DNA of 64,000 bases from Enterococcus hermanniensis (GCF_001885945.1 NZ_JXKQ01000002.1:273815-337814); one strand, 5' to 3'; counted from the first letter of the stretch, positions 36,352-45,376 are shown. Numbers and translations: made by a program. Notes: generated by a model from the sequence alone, not told the origin.

Positions 36352-36762
36352 TTATTGAATTTTTTTAAGTAATTTTTTCAGCTGATATTGCTCTTCCTTA
36401 TCTAGTAAGTTTGTGACGTGATTATTTAGGTCAGCAAATATCTGTTGGATTTCTTTAGTCAATTCTAAACCTCGGCCTGTTAAAAATAAATTTTTTTGGC
36501 GTTCATTATCTACTGGAATTTTACGTTCGATATAGTCTTTCTTTTCCAATACTTTCAAAATATTAGTAACCGTAGCATCCTGCTTACCTAAATAATTGGC
36601 TAATTTTTTTTGGATCACACCCGGATTGAATCCAATATAATTTAACGTTCGTGCTTGATGAGCGGTTAAACCGATTTTCTTTAACCTTGTATCAATAAAA
36701 TCCTGCTGCATCAAATTTACTAAATAAATATTTTCTGATAATGTATCTTGATTTGTTTTCAT
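36352..36762 (-). CDS. MarR-family transcriptional regulator
   Basis: A 136-residue regulator with the MarR winged helix: LTAHQARTLNYIGFNPGVIQKKLANYLGKQDATVTNILKVLEKKDYIERK and the wing VDNERQKNLFLT, then a C-terminal dimerisation helix. The start is the ATG at 36762 with AAAGGTGG; the frame extends to 36846 without a binding site. It is divergent from an SDR gene; the palindrome at 36867 between them is a likely target. Confidence 0.9.
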   Translation of the reverse strand: MKTNQDTLSENIYLVNLMQQDFIDTRLKKIGLTAHQARTLNYIGFNPGVIQKKLANYLGKQDATVTNILKVLEKKDYIERKIPVDNERQKNLFLTGRGLELTKEIQQIFADLNNHVTNLLDKEEQYQLKKLLKKIQ

Positions 36763-36827
36763 CGTAACCACCTTTCTTTTATCATAACATAAGTAACTGC
36801 CATTTACTTTTATTTGCAACAGTTTAA

Positions 36828-36856
36828 TTGACAAATTAATTTCCAAAGAGTATCAT
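36828..36856 (+). promoter_or_regulatory. Promoter of the SDR gene
   Basis: TTGACA and TATCAT with a 17-bp spacer, about 50 bp upstream of the SDR start. Confidence 0.65.
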
Positions 36857-36866
36857 CTGTTTAAAG

Positions 36867-36878
36867 TTGTAACTACAA
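36867..36878. promoter_or_regulatory. Candidate MarR operator
   Basis: TTGTA-AC-TACAA is a short dyad just after the -10 of the SDR promoter, where repressor binding would block initiation. No second copy is seen; the assignment is inference. Confidence 0.4.
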
Positions 36879-36908
36879 GTTTTATTTTTGGAAAGTTGGT
36901 AAAAATTT

Positions 36909-37610
36909 ATGGATAAAAGAATTGTTTTAATTACTGGAAGCAGTACGGGGTTAGGCCGCGCTACGGCTGTTCGCTTAAAAAAATTAGGTTATACTGTTTA
37001 TATCACTTCAAGAACTGCAGAAAAAGTAGAAAAAGTGGCTAAAGAAATCGGTACTTCTTCCGTTGCTTTAGATGTAACAGACGAAAAATCGATCATTAAA
37101 GCCGTTGAATTAATCAAAGAAAAAGAAGGAAAAATCGATATCTTAATTAACAATGCTGGCATTCCTGGCGGTTTTAGTAAACCAGCAGAAATTGATGCTG
37201 CTGCAATGAAAAATGTATTTGATACGAATGTTTTCGGCTTAGTTTCTGTCACATATCACTTTTTGACACTTTTGGAAAAATCAAGTTTTCCAGTTATTGT
37301 CAATGTCAGCAGTGGCTTAGGTTCTTTTGGTCAAGTACAAAATCCTACTAAAATTGAATCAAAAGTTAATTCATTGGCATATAGTTCTTCTAAAGCGGCT
37401 GTCTCGATGCTTACAGTTCAGTATGCAAAAGGGTTACCAAATATCAAAATCAATGCAGTTGATCCCGGCCCAACAAATACTGGCGAAAACTTTAGTAACG
37501 GTATCCAAACGCTGGAGGAAGGCTCTGATGTTATTGTAGAATTAGCAACAATTGATCAAAATGGTCCAACTGGCTGCTTCTTTAATCGTGAGGGTGTTAT
37601 CCCTTGGTAA
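36909..37610 (+). CDS. Short-chain dehydrogenase/reductase
   Basis: A 233-residue SDR oxidoreductase. The NAD(P) motif is LITGSSTGLGRAT (TGxxxGxG), NNAG follows at DILINNAGIPGG, and the catalytic Tyr-Lys pair is YSSSKAA with the Ser in NVSSGLG. The substrate is unknown. It is divergent from the MarR gene and probably controlled by it. The ribosome binding site is weak (GGAAAGTTGGT 10-15 bases upstream). Converges with padR on a strong shared terminator. Confidence 0.88.
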   Translation: MDKRIVLITGSSTGLGRATAVRLKKLGYTVYITSRTAEKVEKVAKEIGTSSVALDVTDEKSIIKAVELIKEKEGKIDILINNAGIPGGFSKPAEIDAAAMKNVFDTNVFGLVSVTYHFLTLLEKSSFPVIVNVSSGLGSFGQVQNPTKIESKVNSLAYSSSKAAVSMLTVQYAKGLPNIKINAVDPGPTNTGENFSNGIQTLEEGSDVIVELATIDQNGPTGCFFNREGVIPW

Positions 37611-37613
37611 ACC

Positions 37614-37657
37614 AATAAAAGACCAGAGAAATCGATTGATTTCTCTGGTCTTTTATT
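37614..37657. terminator. Bidirectional terminator, SDR gene / padR
   Basis: A perfect 20-bp stem (AATAAAAGACCAGAGAAATC and its complement) with a 4-nt loop GATT lies between convergent genes; T-runs exist in both directions. It overlaps the padR stop. Confidence 0.92.
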
Positions 37658-38171
37658 GATATTCTGACAATTGTTCTTGAAACCATTGTAAATTTACTTG
37701 ATGATGACGTTTTGAATTCTCCATCATTTGAATAAACGGTTTCCGCAGATTGCCCGGATTCTTCAATGAATCTTCGATTAACCTAATTTTCTCTTTTGTT
37801 TGTTCTATTTGGACTTCTAATAAATCAATCATATTCTCAGAAGTGATTTCCTCTGCAAAAAGCATGGGAGTGTAAAAAGAAAAAGTGATCACATCATTTT
37901 TATGACCGTATTTTAGAAACAGACGATCAAATTCTTGCTCCCCTTTTTCGGTAATCACATAACGATTTTTTTCTTTTTCTATAACTTCACTTGAAACATT
38001 TATTCTCTCTAACAAACTTTTTTCTTCTAATTGCTGCAAATTGTAATAAAAAGAACCTTTGGTAAAACGGACAAAATATTGGAAGTAATTAGCTTCCATA
38101 TATGCCAGTAACTCATAACCATAAGACTCAGGTTTTTCTTTTAAAAGACCCAAAATCAATAACGGAATCAT
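37653..38171 (-). CDS. PadR-family transcriptional regulator
   Basis: A 172-residue PadR regulator: an N-terminal winged helix (ILGLLKEKPESYGYELLAYME ... TKGSFYYNLQQLEEKSLLER, wing VITEKGEQEF) and a C-terminal helical dimerisation domain (Pfam Vir_act_alpha_C-like, ending MMENSKRHHQVNLQWFQEQLSEYQ). It overlaps the esterase stop by 4 bp (ATGA), so it is the second gene of that operon and probably represses it through the palindrome at 39043. Confidence 0.9.
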   Translation of the reverse strand: MIPLLILGLLKEKPESYGYELLAYMEANYFQYFVRFTKGSFYYNLQQLEEKSLLERINVSSEVIEKEKNRYVITEKGEQEFDRLFLKYGHKNDVITFSFYTPMLFAEEITSENMIDLLEVQIEQTKEKIRLIEDSLKNPGNLRKPFIQMMENSKRHHQVNLQWFQEQLSEYQ

Positions 38172-39013
38172 TCGTTTGAAATCTCCCCAAATTTAGTCAT
38201 GAAGGCTTGAAAGTCTAATTCTCCTAAGGCAAAACTACGACTTAAGCGATAGATTTTTTCATTTTTGGTTTGTTGTCGAGCATATATTTTTTGTAACTGC
38301 TTTTCTTCATTTTCTAAAGGTTGAAGTATATCTATCTTCTTACTAAACGCTTCATAATAACGTATTCCAAATTTACGTTGTGATACTGCATCGATGTGAA
38401 TACCGTCAGGGTTGGCAGTCAAACCTTCTGCGCTAACAAGATAACAATTTTCAGTCTCTACGACTACTTTTTTTATTTCATGATTAATTTCTTTATATTC
38501 AGTCGCACTTAAGCCGAAACCACTTTTCCCTAAAAATTCAGGAAGTTCTCCTACAATAATCGGTAACTCTGGTAACCCTAGTTCACTTCTGAAATGAGCA
38601 AAAACTGCGGCTAATTTTTCAGCATAAACTTTGTGTAAACCATTTAAACTGTCATTTTCACCTTGATGCCATAAAATGCCGATCAACTCGCTTGTTTCCA
38701 TCGCAAACTTTGCTTCTGACAATGCGTGCCGAGTCAGTAATTGATCATCTGCCCATTCAGCAATCGAACTTCCGCCTTCTGCACAAGGAATCAAGCCGAT
38801 TTTTTCTTCAGGGTAATCATTTAACCATGCTGACGCAAAGGAAGCTGCTGGACCAACACCGGCTACTTCACGATCAAAATGAATCGGTTCAGCCATCATT
38901 TGCCAGCGACCATTGCGTAACATTTCGATGTTTTCATTATAAATAGTTGGCACGTCCGTTAAAAAGCCACGACCTGCCATATTTGATTGGCCAATCAATA
39001 AAATAGATTTCAT
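38168..39013 (-). CDS. SGNH/sialate O-acetylesterase-like carbohydrate esterase
   Basis: A 281-residue esterase of the SASA/SGNH family (carbohydrate esterase 6-like). The nucleophile block is ILLIGQSNMAGRG (Ser), with GILWHQGEND giving the oxyanion Gly/Asn region and NPDGIHID carrying the catalytic Asp-His. No signal peptide, so it acts in the cytoplasm, perhaps deacetylating imported sugar derivatives. The start is the ATG at 39013 with GGAG at good spacing. The last 40 residues are extra basic/coiled sequence. Its gene precedes padR. Confidence 0.8.
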   Translation of the reverse strand: MKSILLIGQSNMAGRGFLTDVPTIYNENIEMLRNGRWQMMAEPIHFDREVAGVGPAASFASAWLNDYPEEKIGLIPCAEGGSSIAEWADDQLLTRHALSEAKFAMETSELIGILWHQGENDSLNGLHKVYAEKLAAVFAHFRSELGLPELPIIVGELPEFLGKSGFGLSATEYKEINHEIKKVVVETENCYLVSAEGLTANPDGIHIDAVSQRKFGIRYYEAFSKKIDILQPLENEEKQLQKIYARQQTKNEKIYRLSRSFALGELDFQAFMTKFGEISNE

Positions 39014-39042
39014 TATTTCACTCCTCAATTACTTTGCTTGAC

Positions 39043-39073
39043 ACAATATAGTCTAATTAGACTATATTGTCAA
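39043..39073 (-). promoter_or_regulatory. Promoter fully overlapped by a 28-bp perfect palindrome
   Basis: On the - strand TTGACA-17 bp-TATATT is a near-ideal promoter (39045-39073). Positions 39043-39070 are a perfect 28-bp palindrome centred between 39056 and 39057 (half-site core AGTCTAA), covering the spacer and the -10. The only regulator in the transcript is PadR, so this is its likely operator. Confidence 0.8.
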
Positions 39074-39077
39074 TAAA

Positions 39078-39103
39078 AAAATTCTTCTAACAAGAAGAAT
39101 TTT
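39078..39103 (-). terminator. Terminator after the FGGY kinase gene
   Basis: AAAATTCTTCT/AGAAGAATTTT stem with a 4-nt loop, followed by a T-run on the - strand. It overlaps the kinase stop codon and lies right next to the -35 of the esterase promoter. Confidence 0.8.
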
Positions 39104-40493
39104 ACTTTTGAGCTAGTAATTGATCGATTTCCTCAAAATATTTTTTGCTGATTGCTTGATATTTATTATAGTTGGCTTGGTTGACTCTGAAAATTTGTTT
39201 TGCCTTTTCTTTTGGTAATTCTGGTTGTTCTAACAAATAATACAACCCAAAAATCGGCTCATTTTCTACTGCATAGTAACAAGTAGACCCGAAAATATCC
39301 GCCGCTAATTCTCCCAACACAGCAGTTTGAAAAAAGCCACCACTAATCGACAATTCCTCATTTGGTGCTACTAGTTTAACTAAACGGGCCACGTTTAGTA
39401 ATAAACCTTCAATTATACTGCGAATCATATCTTTTCTTTGGTGTTGCAGCGTTAAATCTTGAAATCCACCTGCTATATCATTAGACCAATAAGGTGCGCG
39501 CTCGCCATTTAAAAAGGGCCAAAAACGAAGATTTTTAGCGCCTATTTCAGTTTGCGCTAGAATATCAGGTAAATTAGCAAAAAAGTCAAGTGACTCTTTT
39601 CCAAACTGCTCTGCTGCCCAACTCAATATACATCCGCCATTGTTTGATGGTGCTCCGCAGACATAATAGTGTTCATTTAAATAATAACAAAAATTCTGTT
39701 TTTTATAATTTAATTTAGCGCTTCTTGTTACTTGACGAACCGCTGCGCTCGTCCCAATCGTCAGACTTGCGGTTCTTCCTGTACGATAAAAACTAGCATA
39801 GGCAGCCAGTACACCATCACTTGCACCTGCCATTATACTCACTGAAGTTTTAAAACCAAATTTTTGGCAAATTTCAGGTAATGCTTCAACAAGTTGGGTC
39901 GGATCAACAAGTTCACCTAATTGCGCTTCCTCAATTTTTAAATACGTCAAAATCGCTTTACTCCATTGCCTTTTATGGATATCAAATAATCCTGTGGCGG
40001 ATGCGGTAGAATAATCAATCAAGGGTTTTCCTGTAAAGTATTGTAAAACCAATTCTTTGATTCCATACCAATGAATATCTTGAGGGTACTCACTACGTAA
40101 GGCTAATATTTTAGCAAATGGCGACATCGCATGGAGCGGCGTACCAGAAATTTCATAAAAAGATGGGGCTTCATTTGTCTTTTTAAAAGCTTCAATGGCG
40201 ATGGCAGCTTGAAAATCTGACCATAAAAAGATTTTCTTAGATTCATCATCTGGCATCAAACTATGCATGGCTGTACTAAAAGAGATGGTTTCAACTTGCT
40301 GACGAAATACATTTGGGATCGCTAAAACAGCTTCACTCAAGGTCATTAATAACTCATGCCCTTTTTGATATTTTACGGTATCATCGCCGTAAGTCTGCAA
40401 TCTATGTTCACTAGCATATAATACCTGATTGCTCTGGATCACTCCAATTTTAATTGCTGTTGTTCCAATATCGATTCCTAAAAAAACTGCCAA
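39102..40493 (-). CDS. FGGY-family carbohydrate kinase
   Basis: A 463-residue sugar kinase of the xylulokinase/gluconokinase type. The phosphate-1 motif is FLGIDIGTTAIKIGV, the substrate/Asp region GASDGVLAAYASF (Asp in SDG as the catalytic base) and ADIFGST near the adenosine motif. Which sugar it uses (gluconate, xylulose or other) is not clear from sequence. The start is TTG at 40493, GTGAG a few bases before it. It is alone between rplS and the esterase; a transporter is not adjacent. Confidence 0.85.
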   Translation of the reverse strand: MAVFLGIDIGTTAIKIGVIQSNQVLYASEHRLQTYGDDTVKYQKGHELLMTLSEAVLAIPNVFRQQVETISFSTAMHSLMPDDESKKIFLWSDFQAAIAIEAFKKTNEAPSFYEISGTPLHAMSPFAKILALRSEYPQDIHWYGIKELVLQYFTGKPLIDYSTASATGLFDIHKRQWSKAILTYLKIEEAQLGELVDPTQLVEALPEICQKFGFKTSVSIMAGASDGVLAAYASFYRTGRTASLTIGTSAAVRQVTRSAKLNYKKQNFCYYLNEHYYVCGAPSNNGGCILSWAAEQFGKESLDFFANLPDILAQTEIGAKNLRFWPFLNGERAPYWSNDIAGGFQDLTLQHQRKDMIRSIIEGLLLNVARLVKLVAPNEELSISGGFFQTAVLGELAADIFGSTCYYAVENEPIFGLYYLLEQPELPKEKAKQIFRVNQANYNKYQAISKKYFEEIDQLLAQK

Positions 40494-40597
40494 AAATACT
40501 CACTCTTCTCTTTGTTATTCAAAATTCTTTGTCTAATTTATTCTACTACAAAACTTTACTATTTGATGTTATAGAGCACAACTAAAACAAAAGAAAA

Positions 40598-40621
40598 AAG
40601 CCCTTGGATTCCAAGGGCTTT
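40598..40621 (-). terminator. Terminator of the rimM-trmD-rplS operon
   Basis: AAGCCCTTGG/CCAAGGGCTT stem with a 3-nt loop is followed by TTTTTT on the - strand. Confidence 0.92.
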
Positions 40622-40639
40622 GCGTTATCTGATAATAGA

Positions 40640-40987
40640 TTAACGACGGATTTCTTTGATACGAGCTGCTTTTCCGTGTAATGCACGTAAGTAGTAAAGT
40701 TTCGCACGACGTACTTTACCGTAACGAACTACTTCAATTTTAGCAACACGTGGAGTGTGTAGTGGATATGTACGTTCCACACCAACACCATTAGAGATTT
40801 TACGTACTGTATAAGTTTCGCTGATACCAGCTCCACGGCGTTTGATTACAACACCTTCGAATAACTGGATACGTTCGCGAGTTCCTTCGACAACTTTCGC
40901 GTGAACACGAACAGTGTCCCCAGGACGGAACGCTGGGATGTCAGAACGTAATTGTTCTTGTGTTAAAGCTTCGATTAATGGATTCAT
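40640..40987 (-). CDS. rplS: 50S ribosomal protein L19
   Basis: A 115-residue L19 that contacts 16S-23S bridges in the 70S ribosome. [29 protein letters not shown] and [20 protein letters not shown] are diagnostic, and the length is standard. It is the last gene after rimM-trmD, separated from trmD by 139 bp. Confidence 0.98.
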   Translation of the reverse strand: MNPLIEALTQEQLRSDIPAFRPGDTVRVHAKVVEGTRERIQLFEGVVIKRRGAGISETYTVRKISNGVGVERTYPLHTPRVAKIEVVRYGKVRRAKLYYLRALHGKAARIKEIRR

Positions 40988-41126
40988 TTTATCATTCTCC
41001 TAATTTCCAAACAATCTTAGGATGCATCACCCTAGCGGATTATCGTAATAGATGAGTTTACACTCACCAAGTTATTCTATCAGACTATAACTTATCTGTA
41101 AAGATAAATTTCTTGTCATCGTCTAT

Positions 41127-41861
41127 CTAATCTTCTTTTTTGATTTCAGCTAATAGGTTTTCCATTTCTGGTGTCAATTCAAGTTTTTCTAACATATCTG
41201 GTCGTCGGTGGTACGTGCGGCGTAAAGACTCTTTTAATTGCCATTCTTCGATCAAACGATGATTCCCATTCATTAGAACTTCCGGTACGCCCATCCCTTC
41301 GAATTCAGCCGGACGGGTGTACTGCGGATGTTCTAACAAACCAGTAGAATGCGAATCTGTTTTGGCAGAAGTTTGGTTGCCTAATACATCTGGCAATAAG
41401 CGAACAGTTGCATCAATCATAACCAACGCCCCTAACTCGCCACCAGTCAACACATAATCACCTAATGAGACTTCATCCGTTACTAAAGTACGAATCCGTT
41501 CATCGTAACCTTCATAATGACCACAAACAAAAACAAGCTGTTCTTCTTGGGAGAACTCTTCCGCCATTTTTTGATTGAAAGGTTTTCCGGCAGGGTCTAA
41601 CAAAATCACCCGTTTTTTTTGATTATTGGTCGCACGTTCGATAGCTTTCAAATTATCGTAAATGGGTTGGACTTTTAGTAGCATACCTGCACCACCACCA
41701 TAAGGATAATCGTCTACTTGCTTATGCTTGTTATCTGAATACTGACGGAAATCATGCACGTTGACCTCCAATAATTCTTTCTCAATGGCTTTTCCAATGA
41801 TGGATTCATTTAGCGGGCCTTCGATCATTTTTGGAAAAAGGGTCAATACATCAATTCGCAT
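41127..41861 (-). CDS. trmD: tRNA (guanine-N1)-methyltransferase TrmD
   Basis: A 244-residue SPOUT methyltransferase that makes m1G37 in tRNA, preventing frameshifting. The knotted core ([14 protein letters not shown] and [20 protein letters not shown]) and [13 protein letters not shown] are family signatures. It overlaps the end of rimM by 11 bp. Confidence 0.98.
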   Translation of the reverse strand: MRIDVLTLFPKMIEGPLNESIIGKAIEKELLEVNVHDFRQYSDNKHKQVDDYPYGGGAGMLLKVQPIYDNLKAIERATNNQKKRVILLDPAGKPFNQKMAEEFSQEEQLVFVCGHYEGYDERIRTLVTDEVSLGDYVLTGGELGALVMIDATVRLLPDVLGNQTSAKTDSHSTGLLEHPQYTRPAEFEGMGVPEVLMNGNHRLIEEWQLKESLRRTYHRRPDMLEKLELTPEMENLLAEIKKED

Positions 41862-42375
41862 CGTCTAACAATCCTTCCGGAATCTCAACGTGAACGACTC
41901 CTTCAGTAAGATCGATATCTTTTACCACTGATTCAATATATGGAATCAATGCATCTTTTTCACCTTTACGTTTTACAACCCAAACATCATTGGCCCCTGG
42001 TGATAAAATCTCGGTGATTTTTCCGATTTCTTTATCTTCCTCATCGACAACTGTCAAACCGATGATTTCATGATAATAATATTCATGTTCATTTAAATCA
42101 CCCAATTGTTTTTCTGAGATTTTTAAGATTCCATCACGAAATGGTTCAACTAAGTTGATATTGCCGTAACCCTCAAAACTCAACAAATCAAAATTTTTAT
42201 GTCTGCGGTAACTGGTGATCGTTAGAGGCAGAACTTCTTGATCATCACGAAACAAATACAATTGTTCTCCGACTTGATAACGGTCTTCTGTAAAATCGGT
42301 TGTAGAAATTACTCGGACTTCACCGCGAATACCATGGGTATTGACGATTTTTCCGACTTTATAATAATTAGTCAC
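41851..42375 (-). CDS. rimM: Ribosome maturation factor RimM
   Basis: A 174-residue 16S maturation factor. N-terminal domain ([19 protein letters not shown]) and PRC-barrel ([33 protein letters not shown]) are both present. The start is GTG at 42375 after AGAGGGA. Overlaps trmD. Confidence 0.97.
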   Translation of the reverse strand: MTNYYKVGKIVNTHGIRGEVRVISTTDFTEDRYQVGEQLYLFRDDQEVLPLTITSYRRHKNFDLLSFEGYGNINLVEPFRDGILKISEKQLGDLNEHEYYYHEIIGLTVVDEEDKEIGKITEILSPGANDVWVVKRKGEKDALIPYIESVVKDIDLTEGVVHVEIPEGLLDDAN

Positions 42376-42403
42376 GTATTTCCCTCTTTCTTACCTACTG
42401 TAT

Positions 42404-43249
42404 TTAGTTTGCCATTGAAACAGCCATCTTCAAACCATTCATGCTATCTGAATTCATGATAGTGTAAACAGTTTGATTGTTTTGCCATGCAATTCGATTT
42501 GATTGATAATCGCTCGCTGTCACTCGTAAAGAAATTTGGCCAGCCGTTTGTGGAACTGGTAAAAAGGCACTCTCTAAATATTCAACAACTTGTTTGGCAA
42601 AAGGTACCGGGTTCTCTTGTTCCAAATTACTTGCCTGAACACCGATACTCCAGTTACCTTCTTTCCAAGTTAAGTACGTTGAACCCGCTCCAGAATTTTG
42701 ATAACCCATAATATTATGACCTAAATCGACTTGTTGTCCATTTGGATCATAGTTTTGACCAACAGCGCTTTGAGCTGCTGCACTTGAAGCATATGTTTGT
42801 CGCTGATATTGAGCTACTGGCGTTTGACTATTCAACGAAGCATCATTAAAAGGTGTTTCTTTGTCTACTATATAATAATTTACCTTTAGGATCCCTTGTT
42901 CTTCAGCGGCAGTAATACCGATTTGCTTCCCACCGCTAATAGTTGCAGGATCTGGAAATTGGTCATTTGGGTAATTTGCCTTCAATTCCTCATTTGCTGA
43001 AAGCGAATGATCACTATGAGTAGAATTGGTAGCAGAGCTACTAGCAGCTGTTTTTGAACTTGAAGTGGTCGACGCATTTGTACTTGAACTACTACTTGAA
43101 GTATTTTTTTCTGAGCTTACTTGAGAACTACTTGTTTTAACCGTTGCACTTGCAGTTTCTTTGGTCGTGCTATCTTTCGAATCATTATTTCCCAACTGGC
43201 ATGCAGATAAAACAAACAACGCACTGAACAATAGTACATATTTTTTCAT
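42404..43249 (-). CDS. Secreted lipoprotein of unknown function
   Basis: A 281-residue lipoprotein. The signal peptide (MKKYVLLFSALFVLSAC) ends in a lipobox LSAC, Cys17. A Ser/Thr/Ala-rich low-complexity stretch (about residues 25-85) acts as a linker before a globular domain (YPNDQFPDPATISGGKQIGI ... NIMGYQNSGAGSTYLTWKEGNW). I do not recognise the domain. It lies between rimM and khpA in the rpsP cluster on the same strand; the terminator at 43294 suggests it has its own promoter. Confidence 0.8.
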   Translation of the reverse strand: MKKYVLLFSALFVLSACQLGNNDSKDSTTKETASATVKTSSSQVSSEKNTSSSSSSTNASTTSSSKTAASSSATNSTHSDHSLSANEELKANYPNDQFPDPATISGGKQIGITAAEEQGILKVNYYIVDKETPFNDASLNSQTPVAQYQRQTYASSAAAQSAVGQNYDPNGQQVDLGHNIMGYQNSGAGSTYLTWKEGNWSIGVQASNLEQENPVPFAKQVVEYLESAFLPVPQTAGQISLRVTASDYQSNRIAWQNNQTVYTIMNSDSMNGLKMAVSMAN

Positions 43250-43293
43250 GGTGGAACACCTCCACCTATAGTCTATCGCATTTTCAATGAAAA

Positions 43294-43322
43294 AACACTC
43301 GAATCAAACTGACTCGAGTGTT
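43294..43322 (-). terminator. Terminator after rpsP-khpA
   Basis: AACACTCGA/TCGAGTGTT stem with a 11-nt loop followed by TTTTTT on the - strand, ahead of the lipoprotein gene. Confidence 0.85.
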
Positions 43323-43328
43323 CCAACT

Positions 43329-43574
43329 TTATTTACCATCCACGATGTTAAGACGAACTTTTTTCGGACCATTTGTCCGAACACTATACACGATCGTACG
43401 GATCGCTTTTGCTACTCGGCCTTGTTTTCCGATGATTCTGCCGATGTCTTCGGGTGCAACCGTTAAGTTGTACTCTAAGAAATCATTCGATTCTTCGATC
43501 TCTAACTTCACTTCTTCAGGCTTTGTCACCAACGGGTGAACAATGGTCAACACAAGGTTATTTAAATCTTGCAT
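43329..43574 (-). CDS. khpA: KH-domain RNA-binding protein KhpA
   Basis: An 81-residue single KH domain with the GxxG loop in EDIGRIIGKQGRVAKAIRTI. KhpA forms a dimer with KhpB and affects cell division and elongation in streptococci. It follows rpsP by 11 bp, the conserved rpsP-khpA(ylqC)-rimM order. Confidence 0.95.
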   Translation of the reverse strand: MQDLNNLVLTIVHPLVTKPEEVKLEIEESNDFLEYNLTVAPEDIGRIIGKQGRVAKAIRTIVYSVRTNGPKKVRLNIVDGK

Positions 43575-43585
43575 AATTGATCACC

Positions 43586-43861
43586 TTATTTCTTAGCGAA
43601 TTTAGCTTCGTGGTGTTTTTGCATGATGCCTTCTTTAGAAAGAATGTTACGAACTGTATCAGAAGGTTGCGCACCTTTACCTAACCAGTTTAAAACATTT
43701 TCTTCTTTTAATACGACTTCTGCTGGGTTTTTCAAAGGATTGTAAGTACCCACAGTTTCGATAAAACGTCCATCACGAGGAGAACGAGAATCAGCAACAA
43801 CGATACGGTAGAAAGGTTTTTTCTTAGAACCCATACGTTTCAAGCGAATTTTAACTGCCAT
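43586..43861 (-). CDS. rpsP: 30S ribosomal protein S16
   Basis: A 91-residue S16. [20 protein letters not shown] and [14 protein letters not shown] are fully conserved. It heads the rpsP-khpA transcript. GGAGG precedes the ATG. Confidence 0.98.
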   Translation of the reverse strand: MAVKIRLKRMGSKKKPFYRIVVADSRSPRDGRFIETVGTYNPLKNPAEVVLKEENVLNWLGKGAQPSDTVRNILSKEGIMQKHHEAKFAKK

Positions 43862-43899
43862 TATATAACTACACCTCCATATATTTAATCACAAGATGT

Positions 43900-43928
43900 A
43901 TAATAGCATTATTATTTGACCCTGTAAA
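43900..43928 (-). promoter_or_regulatory. Promoter of rpsP
   Basis: TTTACA and TATTAT with a 17-bp spacer on the - strand, about 38 bp before rpsP. Confidence 0.6.
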
Positions 43929-43946
43929 GAGTTTTTTCTTTACAGG
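43921..43946 (+). terminator. Hairpin with T-tail facing the + strand
   Basis: CCTGTAAAG and CTTTACAGG form a 9-bp stem followed by CTGTTTTTTT on the + strand. No + strand gene ends here, and one arm contains the rpsP -35 box. It may stop antisense transcription or be a remnant. Confidence 0.55.
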
Positions 43947-44057
43947 CTGTTTTTTTCTCTGAGCGTATCCTTTGCACATTTTACTTATTTTTTGTAAGAT
44001 TGAATTATGGTTATTAAATAGCAATAAATATTACTTTTAAAAATTGGAGGAACAAAT

Positions 44058-44612
44058 ATGTCTAAAAAAATTGGTATTTTAGTTGGTAGTCTTCGAAAAG
44101 ACTCTTACAATAAAATCGTAGCGAAACAATTCGCAGAATTACTACCCGATGGTTTTGAAGCAAAATTTATCCAAATCGATGATCTACCCTTCTATAACGA
44201 AGATCTTGAAGTTGAAGGCTCAGTCCCTGAAGCTTGGACTCGTTTCCGTAAGGATGTCAGTGACGTTGATGGCTTATTCTTCTTCTCTCCTGAATATAAT
44301 CGTTCTGTCCCAGCAGCTTTGAAGAACGCTTTAGATGTTGGCTCTCGTCCAATGGGCAGCAGCGTTTGGGGTGGCAAACCTGGTTTAGTCGTAACTGTTT
44401 CACCTGGTGGGCCTGGCGGATTTGGTGCAAACCATGCTTTACGCCAATCATTAGTCTTCCTAGATGTTCCTACACTACAACAACCAGAAGCTTACATCGG
44501 TGGCATCATGAACTTAGTTGACAATGATGGTCATATCGCTGACGGCACCGTGGAATTCTTCCAAACTATCACTGATAAGTATATTGAGTTCTTCAATAAA
44601 TTAGTTAAATAA
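44058..44612 (+). CDS. NADPH-dependent FMN reductase family protein
   Basis: A 184-residue flavodoxin-fold reductase. The N-terminal phosphate-binding loop is GSLRKDSYNKIV, and FFFSPEYNRSVPAALKNALD plus VTVSPGGPGGFGANHALRQ are typical of the chromate/azo/quinone-reducing NADPH:FMN reductase group. The electron acceptor is unknown. GGAGG precedes the ATG. Monocistronic, with a terminator after it. Confidence 0.9.
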   Translation: MSKKIGILVGSLRKDSYNKIVAKQFAELLPDGFEAKFIQIDDLPFYNEDLEVEGSVPEAWTRFRKDVSDVDGLFFFSPEYNRSVPAALKNALDVGSRPMGSSVWGGKPGLVVTVSPGGPGGFGANHALRQSLVFLDVPTLQQPEAYIGGIMNLVDNDGHIADGTVEFFQTITDKYIEFFNKLVK

Positions 44613-44625
44613 TTGTCTTTTAAAC

Positions 44626-44655
44626 AGCTCGCAGTTTAACTGTGGGCTTTTTTTG
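44626..44655 (+). terminator. Terminator after the FMN reductase gene
   Basis: AGCTCGCAGTT/AACTGTGGGCT forms a stem with two G-U pairs and a short loop, followed by TTTTTTT. Confidence 0.8.
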
Positions 44656-44728
44656 TGAAAAATTATTACTGATTGAACTCTTTACTCAGCCTTTGGTACA
44701 ATTAACTTATCAAAAGGAGGCGCTTTAT

Positions 44729-45376
44729 TTGACGATAAATATTCGACTGGAAGAACCAAAAGATCATTATTTTGTTGAATTGATTACACGAAAAGCATTT
44801 TGGAACTTATATACTCCCGGAGCAGTGGAACATCTGATTGTTCATCAGTTACGTCAACACCCAGATTTTATTCCTGAATTAGCTTTTGTTATTGAATTAG
44901 ATGAAAAAATCATTGGCAGCATTTTTTATAGCAAGTCTAAAGTAGTTGATGCGTCTGGAAAGGAATTTCCCTTAATTACTTTTGGTCCAGTTAGCATCGA
45001 CCCTGATTATCATCGCCAAGGCTATGGTAAAAAATTAATAGCGCATTCCATAGCCGAAGCAAAAAAAATTGGGTACCCTGCGATCGTTATCGGCGGTTTT
45101 CCTTATCATTATCAGCCTTACGGATTTGTCGGAACGAAAAAATATAGTATTTCTATGCCTGACGGAAAATACTATACCGGAATCATGGCTTTACCTTTAC
45201 AAGCAAATGCTCTTGATTCTATCCAAGGACGAGTATTTTTCTCGGAAGCTATGGAGCCTGATTTAGAACAGTTAGCAGCCTACGATGAAGCTTTCCCTAA
45301 AAAGGAAAAACAGGTACTTGAGTGCCAAGCAGTATTTGAAGTAGCCGTTGCTGAAATCGATACAACGATCTATTAA
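44729..45376 (+). CDS. GNAT-family N-acetyltransferase
   Basis: A 215-residue acetyltransferase. The acetyl-CoA loop is SIDPDYHRQGYGKKLIAHSI (RxxGxG). YTPGAVEHLIVHQLR and PYHYQPYGFVG are common in YhbS-type GNAT proteins. The start is TTG at 44729, with AAAGGAGG 7 bases upstream; the 29 codons before it have no binding site and overlap the preceding terminator. Substrate unknown. Its stop overlaps that of the convergent reductase-family gene by 4 bp. Confidence 0.85.
   Translation: MTINIRLEEPKDHYFVELITRKAFWNLYTPGAVEHLIVHQLRQHPDFIPELAFVIELDEKIIGSIFYSKSKVVDASGKEFPLITFGPVSIDPDYHRQGYGKKLIAHSIAEAKKIGYPAIVIGGFPYHYQPYGFVGTKKYSISMPDGKYYTGIMALPLQANALDSIQGRVFFSEAMEPDLEQLAAYDEAFPKKEKQVLECQAVFEVAVAEIDTTIY

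Noticed and set aside
40988..41126. L19 leader regulatory RNA before rplS
   Set aside because: The 139-bp gap was read for the conserved leader pairing; I could not build a convincing structure.
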